In this document: in pieces, positions 34,741 through 46,620 of the stretch
Numbering within the stretch: position 1 is the stretch's first letter
How the letters are laid out: every line of letters begins with the position of its first letter
Origin: Cymodocea nodosa
Taxonomy: Eukaryota; Streptophyta; Magnoliopsida; Alismatales; Cymodoceaceae
NCBI GenBank assembly: GCA_036874045.1
Contig: CM072336.1
Coordinates: 13,883,001 to 13,947,000 of the forward strand
Reading direction: 5' to 3'
DNA length: 64,000 nucleotides
Made by a program: the position numbers and the translations under genes
Notes under the pieces: model-generated
Seen by the model: only the letters and a program-made list of their open reading frames with translations
What the model was told of the DNA's origin: nothing
Database searches by the model: none

Positions 34741-36150
34741 CTATTTTACTATGTTGATGGTCATTAATTGTTCATTAGGAAAATTATCCTTAATTTCAAT
34801 ATTTGATTTTTCTATTTGTAATCTTGATAAATGATCTGCTACTACATTCTCACAACCTCTTTTATCTTTAATTTCTAGATCAAATTCTTGCAATAATAAT
34901 ATCCATCGGATCAATCTAGGTTTAGTTTCTTTTTTCTTTATTAGATGTTTTAGAGCTGAATGATCCGTGTATACTATTACTTTAGCTCCAATCAGACATG
35001 ATCTAAACTTTTCTAAAGCAAACACAACAGCTAATAATTCTTTTTCAGTAGTTGTGTAATTAACTTGAGTATCATTTAAGGTTTTGCTTGCATAATGAAT
35101 CACTCTAGGAGAATTTTCTATCTTCTGTCCTAACACTGCTCCTACAGCAAAATCAGAAGCATCGCACATTAATTCAAATGGATGGTTCCAATCAGGTGCT
35201 TGAATTATAGGAGTTGAAATTAAGCTAGTCTTAAGTCTGAAAAATGCTTCCTTGCAATTTTTATCAATGTTAAATGGGACATCTTTTAATAGATTAGTTA
35301 AAGGTCTAGCTATCTTGCTAAGGTCTTTAATAAATCTTCTATAAAAACCAGCATGTCCTAAAAATGATCTAATATCTTTTACTGATTTAAGTTTTGGTAG
35401 ATTAGAAATTACTTCTATTTTAGCTTTATCTACTTCCAACCCTTTTTTAGAAACAACATGTCCTAAGACTATTCCTTGTTTAACCATGAAGTGACATTTT
35501 TCCCAATTTAAAACCAGATTTTTTTCCACGCAGCGTTTTAATATTTGGTCTAAATTGCTTAAACACACTTCATATGAGTTGCCATATACAGTAAAATCAT
35601 CCATAAATATTTCTTAAAAATCTTCAGTCATTCTAGTATATATGCCCTGCATACACCTTTGAAAGGTAGTTGGTGCATTGCATAATCTGAATGGCATTCT
35701 TTTAAAAGCATAAGTTCCATTAAGACAAGTGAAAGTTGTTTTCTCTCGATCCTCTAATGCTACTGGAATTTGATTATACCCTGAATACTCGTCTAGGAAA
35801 CAAAAATATTCTTGCCCTGCTAATCTTTCCAGCATTTGATCTATAAAAGGTAAGAGAAAATGATCCTTCCTAGTCACAGCATTCAGCTTCCTATAGTCTA
35901 TACATACTCTCCAACCTAATTGAATTCTAGTAGGTATCAAGTCTTGACTTTCATTCCTAATAACTGTTAATCTTGATTTCTTGGGAACTACATGGATTGG
36001 ACTAACTCACGAGCTATCAGAAATCGGATAAATTATATCATTATCTAACCATTTAACTATTTCCTTCCTGACTACTTCTTTAAGGTTTGGATTTAATCTC
36101 CTCTCAGGAATTCTAACAGGTTTAACATTCTCTTCTAAATATATGTGCTG
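34741..36150 (-). pseudogene. copy B reverse transcriptase and RNase H
   Basis: It starts with the pre-RT block RRLNPNLKEVVRKEIVKWL (end of the protease ORF). A TGA follows at about 36004-36006 (TGG in relatives), then WRVCIDYRKLNAVT and FLDEYSGYNQI (usually FLDGYSGYNQI), and RMPFRLCNAPTTFQRCM. A TAA lies at about 35613, just before the catalytic FMDDFTVYG. Connection domain and RNase H follow, open for 287 codons (35604-34741): [49 protein letters not shown], and the ADHLSRLQ end. All RT active-site aspartates are present; only the two stops break it. Confidence 0.9.
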
Positions 36151-37306
36151 ACAGCATAAAGTTGAACTTAACCCTTTTATATCAGTCATAGTCCATCCTA
36201 TTGCTTCTTTATAACTTTTTACTACATCTTTTAATTTAGCTATTTGATCCTCTTTTAAATCTGAAGCAATAATGATTGGACAGGTTCGTTTATCTTCCAG
36301 AAATATATAGGTTAATTCAGGAGGTAAATGTTTTAATTCTAAATGCTGCCCATCAGAAGCTAGAGCTCCAAATTGAACATCATCATTTTTTAAATTAATT
36401 TCTTCCTGATCTCCTTCTATATTTATGCTTTCACTTTCTTCTAAAGTTTCAGAATTGATTTGCCTATTTAATTCTTCTTGAATCACATCATCTAACATAT
36501 CTCCTTCATCCTCTAAAAAGTCTGTGGTATGTAAGGACATTTCTAACTCTTCAAACCTTTCTGGTTTGAAAATATTTAATTGAGTATCCTCATTACCATA
36601 TGCTAACTTCATTACTCTAGTTTTACAATTTATAACAGCCCCTAATGTTGCTAAAAATGGCCTTCCCAAAATTAAAGATGTATCACTATTTTTATGCTTA
36701 ATTTGTTGAGAATCCAAAATTACAATATCAATAGGATATACAAAATTTTTAATTTTAATTAAGACATCCTCTATTTTTCCTCTAGGGTATCTTATACTTC
36801 TATCATCTAATTGAATAACCGTACTAGTAGGAGTTAAGCCTTCTAATCCTAAAGATGCTAATATATCACTTGGCATAACATTTATACCTGCACCTAAGTC
36901 TATTAATGTTCTTTCTAGAATGGTATTTCCTATGGTGCATGATATAACAAGGATTCCAAGATCAGATAACCTTTTAGGAATTTGTGGCAGAAATAGGGAA
37001 CTACTTTGCTCAGCTAAAAAGTCCTTTCTAAGAACTTTTGGCTCTCTTTTCTTAGTACACCAATCCTTCAGAAATTGAGCACAAGGTGGCATTTTCTGCA
37101 ATAGATCTAACAAAGGAATGTTAACTTGTACATTTTCAAAAATTTCTCTGATTTTTTCTTGTTTTTCAGGAATTGTTTGTTGTAATCTTTCAGGATAGGG
37201 TGCTAAAAGTTTTGATTCCAAAGACTCTTTTTCTTTCAGTTGATTTGTTTGATGATTTTTAGCTTCATTCGTAGATTCAGATTGTTCTTCAGTGATTTCT
37301 AGATTT
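36151..37306 (-). pseudogene. copy B protease and linker
   Basis: Open from 37221 to 36007 (404 codons including the start of RT). A linker (LDLLQKMPPCAQFLKDWCTKK, conserved in Athila polyproteins) precedes the aspartic protease: ISCTIGNTILERTLIDLGAG with the catalytic D at about residue 108 of the open stretch, then IQLDDRSIRYPRGKIEDVLI and ILGRPFLATLGAVIN. A long acidic linker (about 36600-36300) separates it from RT. The domain looks intact. It would mature the polyprotein. Confidence 0.88.
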
Positions 37307-38085
37307 TTAGCTTACATTTTCATTATCATTTTGATTTTTACTCTTATCCACCTTCATATCATTTTCATTTTGAGTTCTTAGTGGTTTATCAGTTCCAGAT
37401 CTTAATATTACACATACATCTTCCAGATTTTCGTTACTTTCATGATGTTTTTGTATATCATTTTTGTGATTATGATATTCAATTGTTTTTAGTTTTAAAG
37501 TGCATTCTTTAAATTCTCTTGCATTAGTCTTTTCTGTTTGCTGTATATTTTGCAAATTATGCAGGTTTATAACATTATAATTTTCATTGTCCTGTTGTAT
37601 AACTTGTATTTTCATTGCATTTTCGTCTAATGCTTTTAATTTTGTTTCCAGATCATCTAATTTCATTGCATTCACTTGTTGATCAATTTTCTTTATGGTT
37701 TTTTCAGTTTCGTAAATTATATCCTGTTTAGGTTCTGAATATGCCTCCTTATAGTTAATTGGTTGACTTCTTGTTGTTGACACATAAAGTATTCCAGTTT
37801 GTCCAGATTTTGCTCTATACTATGCTCTAGTCTGTCATAGCTATCCCAAACTTCAGTGTCTCTCATCATATTACACATTCTATACTGACCATCAGTTGGG
37901 TAAACTATAGGATTCTCATACTTGGCTCTATTATATTGATGATAATTCATTTGTTGTTCATTGGATCTAACCATCTATAAACGTTTCAATTTCAAACAGT
38001 TAGAAATGTCATGTCCTTCAGAATTGCATAATTCACATATGCTAATTACAGGTTTCAGAAATCTTTGAGCATAAGCATATGCCAT
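37307..38085 (-). pseudogene. copy B 5' ORF with CCHC zinc knuckle
   Basis: ATG at 38083-38085 (MAYAYAQRFLKPVIS), 86 bases after the PBS. A complete knuckle CELCNSEGHDISNC (C-x2-C-x4-H-x4-C) lies near 38000-38045. A TAG follows where A has CAG, then MVRSNEQQMNYHQYNRAKYE and DKLEYFMCQQQEVNQL (to 37717), then a second frame 37783-37307 of Lys/Asn/Glu-rich linker. In usual Athila gag a capsid domain comes before this knuckle. Here the ORF begins almost at the knuckle and the capsid is about 9 kb downstream. Confidence 0.75.
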
Positions 38086-38170
38086 ATTCTCAATTACAGA
38101 AGAAAACACACAACTTTGGCTATTAAAATGAAACAGCTCTAACAGTTGCTTATATCAATTCAATTCAATT

Positions 38171-38187
38171 CCTTAGCAACGGTGCCA
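38171..38187 (-). other. copy B primer-binding site, degenerate
   Basis: The minus strand reads TGGCACCGTTGCTAAGG, against TGGCGCCGTTGCCGGGG at 7938. It has four differences from the tRNA-Asp complement and the same seven-base spacing to the LTR. Confidence 0.85.
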
Positions 38188-38194
38188 TAAAACT

Positions 38195-40465
38195 TGTTTG
38201 CGTTTTCCCAGCACTACACTAGAAAAACTTGGATTTATTACTTCTGTTTTTACTTAGTTAATTTATCTTTATGCCTATTCTCTCTTTTAGAAGTAAACAA
38301 ACAACCTTTAATACAATTTAGATATTAATTCCAATTTGTACTTTAACTGCAAGTGCACAGTGTCTATTGTATCAGTGTGCAAGTACAGGTCGATCTCACA
38401 GGGAATTGTTGACGAACTTGAGAACTGTTCGTTTGTTAAAAATCAAATTTATTTATTCAATAAGCTCTCCGTTGACTTATAGTTAACTCAACGGACTAAG
38501 TTCATTGAGTTATGCCTAACTCAACGGACTAACCTCGTGGACTTAAGTTAACTCCACGAGCTTGACTTTTCTTTTTAATACTGCTATTTATAGAGGAATT
38601 CGGCCAACCATTGGGCGATTCCACAGATTGTAAATAACATCAATTAAGCTCTTTAATGTTAGTTAACATTGGATTTATCATTAAGCAATACTAACATTCA
38701 GATAATTCAAACAGTAACAATTAAAATCTTTAAGTCTTTTGAATGAACCAATTTCAGTAAACTGTAAAACTAAAATAAACATAAAACAATCACAACATTG
38801 ACAAAGATAACATTAATCACGATACAACACAAACAATACAATATTCAAATACAACATACAAATATAGATAAATTGTTTTTGGTATTTTTGTTTTAATATG
38901 AACATGGAAATGGGCGACAGGTGAAATGTAAAGTAATCTCACTTGATAGTAAATACTTACGACACTACTTGCAACGCGATTACACCACTAAAAATTAAAC
39001 CACTTACAATCCTGTCTCCTCTCCCTATAGAATCACGAGTCCAGAATTGGAAGATGATCTCCTCTTCAACATACAGGCATCAACTCGAAGCCAAGGCTAC
39101 AAGCTTTACGATCTCCTGAAATATGAGTCGGCACTTAGTGAAAATGGCTTCCCTTCCCGCGACGCGATCACTCGTCATAGCAGTTGTCAGGCATTGTGTT
39201 TGTCTCGGAATCGACCTGACATCAAGAAAGTATTCTCACAAACCTCCGATGGTTAGTGATTATGGTGGTAATGATGATGGTTGGTGTGGTACTTTAGAGA
39301 ATTGCGACGCTGATCCTCCTCTGCACACACTATCCGCCCATTGATCACACACCTCTTCTTTTTTTCTTCTTTTCTTTTATATTTCTTCAGTAGTAACTGG
39401 TTCTGCTTGAATGATCGGTTGGATTTCCTTCATTCATATCAACGACGATGTTTTCTTCTCCCTATGTGATTGATCTCTTGCGTGATACGTGCAGACGTGG
39501 TTTTTCTCTTCCAACTGTCTGTTCCTACATTTGCTACAGTGGCATATTAGAAAATATAAAGAAATAAGCTGCTAACATAATGCGTTACCTTAGTGTAATA
39601 TTCATGTAACTCAACGCGTACAGTTATGCTAACTTAACGAGTTAAACATGTGCATCTCACATGATATTCTAAAGCATTTAAATTCAACACGTGCATAAAT
39701 TTAACTATTCAATGCTCAGATGCATTTCGGATACTTATAAACTTAACTATCCGATGCTCAGGTGCATTTCGGATAGTTATAAATAACTCATCGATATATA
39801 ACTTAAGTAAATTTACCAGATCTCAACACATGTCAGTAGCAGTTTAATCATAAAATAACATTTCGAAGAGTTACAGGTCTAACTATCCGATGCTTAGATG
39901 CATTTCGGATAGTTACAGCTAACTCACCGAAAATCCACTTAAGTCAATTTCCCAGAACATGACACGTGTCCTCGGCTATTTTATAAATAAAAAGAGATTT
40001 CGGAGAGTTACAGGGATAACTATCCGATGTCTAGCTGCAATTTCGGATAGTTATACATAACTCACCGAAAGTTCACTTAAGTCATTCATTATGGTTTCGA
40101 CACGTGTACTTCAAGAAATAATAAAATATTCTCTCAAAACATAACTGTTCGGCAATTTAAACATAACTATTTGATACATATTCGATCTGTTAAACATAAC
40201 TGTCCGAATTTGTTCGGTATGTTAAACATAATTGTCCAAAATATCAGAAAATTCGAATACTTAAGAATTTCACAGCTTGCAACTTAACGATAGTTCATAA
40301 TTGTACTAAATTAACATTAATTCTCCCAAATTAAGTAGATTCTTCAATTAAAGCATATAACAGTGCAATTATAACATAATGGCTTAATTCTTATATGATA
40401 AGCTACATATTATGCAATTAACCATCATTTAACTGTTAATTATATGCACTTTTTCATTCTAAACA
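38195..40465 (-). repeat. copy B 5' LTR, long subtype
   Basis: On the plus strand it begins TGTTTGCGTTTTCCC and ends CATTCTAAACA. Leader hairpins at 38459-38565, TATA region near 38590, CACGTG-type modules between about 39650 and 40110, short U3 repeats at 40148-40245. About 2.27 kb, against about 2.02 kb for the outer LTRs. The plus strand of 39047-39344 holds the LTR antisense ORF. Confidence 0.87.
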
Positions 40466-41198
40466 AGTACCAACTATAAATTGTGGGTCAGCTTTAATAT
40501 TTTCTGATAAAAATTCTACCATTCCTGAAAAATTATATTATTGGAGACCTATAGGAAATTGGGATGAAGATTTACGCTTAAGTGTGTATAATTTTTTGAA
40601 TAGATCTTGGACTAAAAATATTATAATATATCTAGGACAGAAATCATTAATTAATAACATGCATGTCATACTTGATGGATGTGTATATCTAGTCATAGAT
40701 ATATCAATAGCATTTGGATTTGATTTATATATAGTGAGCATAAACATTTATGATGAATATATAGAAATTTTACCTATACTGAGAGAAGCTAAACCACCAT
40801 CTATAGAATTTGATAAAATTCAAATAGGAATGTAGTATAATGAATATGATGATCCTACTTTATGTCTGATAAGATGGTGGGATGAATTGATGAAATTTCA
40901 AATATGGATTATGAAAGACATAAATGAATGGAAGTGGGAAGAGGAATATATTGAAATAGATGTAGAAATAGAAACTGCTACATTACCTTGGAATCGAAAA
41001 GGATCCCTTTCTGCATTTCATTTCATTAATGGTGATACACTTGTATTTGACATTTATAATATATTACAAGTTTACAAATTAAGATGGAACAAGAACTACA
41101 TTAAAATAGAATTAATAGCAAGAAGAATTATGTCTAAAAAATTTGCTTGGACTGACACGTTTATTCCATTTGTTTCTACTTTTCAATCATGTTCTTAA
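40466..41198 (+). pseudogene. copy D F-box gene, 3' two thirds
   Basis: It starts abruptly at the B LTR boundary inside the codons for NCGSALIFSDK and continues to TAA at 41196-41198, the normal end. The associated domain is readable: WRPIGNWDEDL, YDEYIEILPILREAKPP, CLIRWWDELMKFQIWIMKD, AWTDTFIPFVSTFQSCS. One TAG near 40833 replaces TGG. The F-box and first third are missing, having been lost together with the preceding 4 kb seen in copy A. Confidence 0.8.
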
Positions 41199-42956
41199 GC
41201 TGTGATTTTGTGTGTTTAATGTTGTTTGTCTTCTGCATTTATTTTTAGAAAAAAAAATTTAGTTTTCATTTTTATTTTATAAAAGAAAAAAAAAACAAAA
41301 TATCAATCTAGTTTGTTGGTATCTGTTCTAGGAAACCAACTGACTTGCTTGTGAGCCACCAAAGGCATAGGAGCCTAGGTTCCACACAAGACACTGATTT
41401 ATCAATATCTGTTAAATGTTATTTTGTTATATATTCTACTTTTATCTATGAATGAAAAGTTTGTCAGAATAAAAAATTAGAATATGCAGAAGGAGATATA
41501 AACGAAACAAGGTATGTAATTGATTACTTATCCTAAATTTAGATTTAAACTCATTCATTGAGTTAGGTGCTAAATCAACGAAACTGTATTCATGCTTGCT
41601 ACAATTACTGTATTTACTGTATTGCAAAATGTAGGTATGGGAGGGAGGTAATTAAAGTAACAGCCATGTAAGTTTGTTAATTAAAGGAATTAAAATGGTA
41701 CTGCAAAGTTTTGTGGAAATTGAAAATTTTTATGAACTTGCTGTAACTATTCGATAATTGAGACTGTAAAATTTTTATAAATTGTAACTACTTGAATGTT
41801 ATATTTAGAATGCTATATAAGATGCCATAGAATTTATTATTTATGCAAATCTAGATATAGTATCTTATGTTTTTTCTGAATTTCATGAGTTTAACAGTTT
41901 CAAGATTTTAAAATGAAATCAGAATGCTTAATGAAAAAAATTATCTGAAGTCCTGAAGGAGCTTAAATATGAATTCTAGATTAAATGAAATGCATATGAT
42001 TAAAGATACATTTAATTTGACTGATTAAACTTGTAGAATGATTTATGTGTAGATCTTATTAAACTACATAAAAAGTATGAGCTTATTGTTATAGATTCAT
42101 ATTTTCAGTAAATGATAGAAGTAGGACTATATGAGATTGGTGTTTACTGCATCTGTATTAATGAAATTTGTACATATACAGTATGTGATTAATGTTTTTT
42201 TTTTTAAAAAAAAAAAAAGAGAAGCAAAAAAAAAAAGAAAAAAAAACTTTGAGAGTTTATTGACTTGTTTGATCACGAGCCTTTTGTACTTGAGCAGATA
42301 GGTATGTAAGGATTGTTGACCTAAAAAAGGACTCTTGAAATCTGGCAACCTAAGATCCTGATCAGTTCTAGGATTGTTGACTGAAAGCTCGTTACATGGG
42401 TACATTAGAAAGCTCCTATATGATTCAAGCTTGTCAAATTAACTTTTAAAGTACAAAAATACATATACTATTCTGAAAAGATACAAGTGTTTTTTGAAAT
42501 ACAGATATCTTATGAATCGAGTATATTTTCTGTTATCTAGAATTGCTGAAATATGAATTTAGAATTGACTTTTGAAGTTGTTTAATGGAGATACAATTCT
42601 TTATTCTACTTGTCTTAATCATATTGAATTGGATTGTACTTTGATTCGTATGTTGTTGAAATTTCTTCTAGAAATCTTATTGGAAAATTCAAGATGACAG
42701 ATGATGAAAAGAAGAAAAAACGATAAGATAATTAATACTTATGTGATGATGATATACTTTGTATGTAATTTACATATATTCTAAGTATATCTGCAGGTTG
42801 ATTGTTGAAACATACAGAATATCTATATAATAATACTAGTTCTTATGCTGAACAGAAGAAATAAAAGGGGAAGAATTAATTCTAGTACTTTTAGAAAGAC
42901 CCACTAATTAGATCCTAGTTTGCTAAGGGACTAGTAAAATTTAGGTATGGGGGAAG
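41199..42956 (+). other. copy D 3' region with two polypurine tracts
   Basis: Same content as 16799-18570. GTATGGGAGGGAGG at about 41635-41649 is the inner tract, with part of the GAGGACAATG phrase deleted. TATGGGGGAAG at 42946-42956 is the outer tract, directly before the LTR. The antisense ORF lies at 42127-42405. No sense gene. Confidence 0.65.
42127..42405 (-). CDS. antisense ORF conserved in four copies (D)
   Basis: 92 codons from ATG at 42405, opening MYPCNELSVNNPRTDQD and reading LRLPDFKSPFLGQQ and KRLVIKQVNKLSKF, then a Phe- and Lys-rich tail through the homopolymer tract. Same relative place as in A, B and G. Function unknown; may not be expressed. Confidence 0.3.
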   Translation of the reverse strand: MYPCNELSVNNPRTDQDLRLPDFKSPFLGQQSLHTYLLKYKRLVIKQVNKLSKFFFLFFFASLFFFLKKKTLITYCICTNFINTDAVNTNLI

Positions 42957-44981
42957 TGTTTAGAATGAAAAAGTGCATATTATTAATGGTTAAATGATGG
43001 CAAATTACATAATATTTAGCTTATCATATGAGAATTAAGCCATTATATTATAATTGCACTATTATATGCTTTAATTAAAGAATCTACTTAATTTGGGAGA
43101 ATTAATGTTAATTTAGTACATTTCTGAACTGTCGGTAAGTTACAGGCTATGAAATTCTTATGTATTCGAATTTTCAGATATTTCGGACAGTTATGTTTAA
43201 CATACTGAATATGTATCGGATAGTTATGTTTAAACTATCGAATAGTTATGTTTTAAAAGAATATTTTATTATTTCCTGAAATACACGTGTCGAAACCATA
43301 ATGCATGACTTAAGTGAACTTTTGGTGAGTTATCTATAACTATCCGAAATTACAGCTAGGCATCGGATAGTTATATGTGTAACTCTCCGAAATCTCCTTT
43401 TATTTATAAAATAGCTGTGGACACGTGTCATGTTCTGGGAAAGTGACTTAAGTGGATTTTCAGTGAGTTATCTCTAACTATCCGAAATGCACCTAAGCAT
43501 CGGATAGTTAAATTTATGTACGTGTTTTATAGTTAAATCAACAAAATAAGTCCGTTGAGTTATCTGTAACTTCACGTACTATTTATTTTCTAATATGCCA
43601 CTATAACGGTTGTAGAAATAGGATAGTTGGAAGGAAAAACCACGATCGCACGTATCATGCAGGGAGAATAAAGCATCGTCATTGATATAAATGAAGGAAA
43701 TCCAACCAACCATTCAAGCAAAAGCAGTTACCACTGAAGAAATATAAAAGAAAAGAAGAAAAAGAAGTAAAGTGTGTGATCGATGGGTATGGCCAGTGTG
43801 TATAGAGGAGGAGCACCGAGCTTTCTACAGGCAGCGTCAGCAATTCTTTGAAGTACCACACCAACCATCTCCACCACCACCATAATCATCAACCATCGGA
43901 GGTCTGTGAGGATACTTTCCTAATGTCGAGTCGATTCCGAGCCAAACATAGTGCCTGACAACCACTGTGAGGAGTGATCACGTCGTGAGAAGGGAAGCCA
44001 TTTTCACTAAGTGCCGACTCATATCTCAAGAGATCATAAAACTTCTAGCCTTGGCTTCGGGTTGATGCCTGTATGCTGAAGAGGAGATCATCTTGCAATT
44101 CTGGACTCGCGATTCTATAGAGAGAGGAGATAGAATTGTAAGTGGTTTAATTTTCAGTGGTGTAATCGCGTCGCATGTAGTGACGAAAGTATTTAGTATC
44201 GACTGAGATTACTTTACATTTCACCTTTCACCCATTTCTATGTTCATATTAAAACAAAAAATACCAAAAATAACTTATCTGTGTTCGTATTTTATATTTT
44301 AATGTTGTATTATTTGTGTTGTATCATGATTAATGTTATCTTTATCAGTGTTGTGATTGTTTTATGTTTGTTTTAGTTTTACAGTTTATTGAAATTGGTT
44401 CGTTCAAAAGACTTAAAGATTTTAATGGTTACTATTTGAATTATTTGAATGTTAGTGTGCTTAATGATAAATCCAGTGTTTACTAACATTAAAGAGCTTA
44501 ATTGATGTTATTTACAATCTGTGGAACTACCCAATGGTTGGCCAAATTCCTCTATAAATAGCAGTATTAAAAAGGAAAGGCAGGCTCATGGAATTAACTT
44601 AAGTCCACGAGGTTAGTCCATTGAGTTAGCCATAACTCAACGAATTTTGTTTGTTGAGTTAATTGTAACTCAACGGAGGGCTTATTGAAGATATAAATTT
44701 GATTGTTAAAAACGGAACAGTTCTCAATTCTTAAACAATTCTCTATGGGATCAACCTGTACTTGCACACTAATACAATGAACACTATGCACTTGCAGTTA
44801 AAATACAAATTGGAATTAATATCTAATTTGTGTGAAAGGTTGTTTGTTTACTTCTAAAAAAAAGGAATAGGCATAAAGATAAATTAACTAAGTAAAAACA
44901 GAAGTTAACAAATCTAAGTTTTTCTAGTGCGTTGCTGGCCAACCAATCAGGTTTTCTAGTGTCGTGCTGGGTAACCAAACA
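42957..44981 (+). repeat. gypsy 3' LTR of the outer element, short subtype
   Basis: It begins TGTTTAGAATG after the polypurine tract and ends GGTAACCAAACA. By length, two-module U3 and the last 60 bases it pairs with 5911-7930 and not with the inner or B LTRs. Leader hairpins at 44581-44680; TATA near 44550. Confidence 0.87.
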
Positions 44982-44986
44982 TGGAG
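44982..44986. other. target-site duplication TGGAG, right copy
   Basis: Identical to 5906-5910. The old LTR resumes right after it (TTACAGATAACTCAATAG). Confidence 0.85.
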
Positions 44987-45590
44987 TTACAGATAACTCA
45001 ATAGATTTACTTTGTTGATTTAACTATAAAACACGTGCAATAAAGAAATAACTTATAAGCTACTAACACAATGCATTATCTTAGTGTATATCCAAGTAAC
45101 TCAACGCATATAGTTATGCTAACTTAACGAGTTAAACATGTGCATCTCACGTGATATAATAAAGCATTTAAATTCAACACGTGCATAATTCTAACTTAAC
45201 GAGTTCAAATGTACAACTTACGATTTTTACTCACTAACTTAACGAGTTGTTACTTGTACTTTTTACATCTTTAAGCCTTTAACTCAACGAGTTGTTACTA
45301 TGTACCTGAATATTCTTTAAGTGTTTAAAACATAACTATCCAATACTTTAAATATAACTCTCTGAAATAACAGAAAATTTGGATACTTAAGAATTAAGAA
45401 CTTGTAATTTACCGACAGTTTAGAAATGCACTTAATTAACGTTAATTCCTTGAAATTATGCAGATTCTTTCATTAAAGCATATAACAGTGCAATTATAAC
45501 ATAATGGCTTAATTCTCATATGATAAGCTAAATATTATGCAATTAACCATCATTTAACCCTTAATATTATGCACTTTTTCATTCTAAACA
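44987..45590 (-). repeat. old gypsy solo LTR (E0), right part
   Basis: It continues the LTR broken at 5910 and ends CATTCTAAACA at 45590. No polypurine tract follows. GGTAT at 45591-45595 repeats the left flank, so E0 is read as a solo LTR. It contains AACTTAACGAGTT-type repeats (45120-45310). Confidence 0.8.
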
Positions 45591-45595
45591 GGTAT
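45591..45595. other. target-site duplication GGTAT, right copy
   Basis: It matches 4474-4478, immediately beyond the CA end of E0. Confidence 0.7.
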
Positions 45596-46606
45596 TTACC
45601 ACGTGCAATAATAATAACTTTAAGTTTATAATGCTAACTTAATGTGTTGCCTTAGTATTCAATATAGCAACTCAATGCGTGCAGTTATGTTAACTTAATG
45701 AGTTAAACATGTACAACTCACATGATACAATATAACATTCATAAACTTTAATTTCACCACGTGTACAATACTAACTTAATGAGTTCGTTTGCTCTTTTAC
45801 TCACTAACTTAATGAGTTCTCACGTGACCTTTATACTAATAACACACTAACTCAACGAATTGTCTAAACATGTATTGTTCATGATACAAAAAATATAACT
45901 TTAAAACATATCATGCTTTACAATAAAAACACATGTTAACTTAACATTTAGTTAAATGAAAAGTTAGTATAACGTAATGACTAGTTATTTAACTTCGTAT
46001 AATCTCATATCCATTACAAACAAGTATTTATATTAGTAAACTTTTTTTCTGTATTAATTGATGTTCTTAAATTACGTTCACAAACAATAGTAATTGATTA
46101 AATATTATTATATCCGTTTATCACATATCATCAAAACAAAATACTCAAGAATGATATAAGACAAAATTCTTGTTGGTTAAACAAGCCCTACACACCTTAT
46201 ATAAATACACTTACAAGAATACACCTCTTAGGAGAAAAACCCTCAAAAGGAAGAAAATTAAGCAACTTCGGTGAAGAGCAACATTTCAGATATTTATCAT
46301 TAGAAGGTTTGTAGAAGAAGAAGAAGAAAAGGAAAATCTCAAACAATGAGAAATATTTTTAATTCCATAATTTAATTTTCTCTGTTTGTAATTATGAAAT
46401 TGATTAGATGTAGTATTGTATCATCATATCATTGCATCTAAAATTTACAAGGAGAGTTGAATTATATGTTATAATTGAAACCTTGAGTATAAAGAATTGA
46501 ATTAAACAATGTTCCAAATTGTTTTACATTTAAAGTTTTGATTATAATTGAAATTGTTGAAAAACACAATTCACCCCCTTCTTATGTAGCCTTTAGATCA
46601 TCTACA
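45596..46606 (+). repeat. second copia LTR, left edge uncertain
   Basis: The end is exact: ...GATCATCTACA at 46606, then AAG and a PBS. The last 420 bases align with the reversed 3580-4000 LTR. A TATA box (TTATATAAATA, 46197-46207) lies about 400 bases before the end. The first 550 bases carry AACTTAATGAGTT-type repeats that align with part of the gypsy LTRs (45030-45350), so the true left edge could be nearer 46100. Confidence 0.6.
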
Positions 46607-46609
46607 AAG

Positions 46610-46620
46610 TAGTATCAAAG
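46610..46620 (+). other. copia primer-binding site, degenerate
   Basis: TAGTATCAAAG, two changes from the initiator tRNA-Met complement TGGTATCAGAG, three bases after the LTR. Confidence 0.75.

Larger units (their letters stand above)
23004..40465 (-). mobile_element. copy B, nearly complete Athila-like gypsy element carrying an F-box gene
   Basis: Minus-strand element with both LTRs (38195-40465 and 23004-25256), PBS, knuckle ORF, protease, RT/RNase H, integrase, ORF2, capsid ORF, F-box gene and 3' region in order. It is about 17.5 kb and the reference for the family in this window. Both termini look intact (TG..CA, except TA at the start of the 3' LTR). The flanks do not match: CTGGT on the left, AGTAC on the right. 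The two LTRs differ at several percent of positions by eye, so the insertion is not recent. Confidence 0.85.
5911..44981 (+). mobile_element. composite Athila-like Ty3/gypsy insertion (outer element)
   Basis: The outer LTRs 5911-7930 and 42957-44981 are both about 2.02 kb and of the same subtype. They are flanked by TGGAG (5906-5910 and 44982-44986). The sequence outside is one LTR split at this point, which confirms the insertion site. Inside are two plus-strand internal segments (A, and C plus D), an inner LTR of the longer subtype, and an opposed copy B. So it is one insertion later enlarged by recombination and nesting. Confidence 0.75.
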
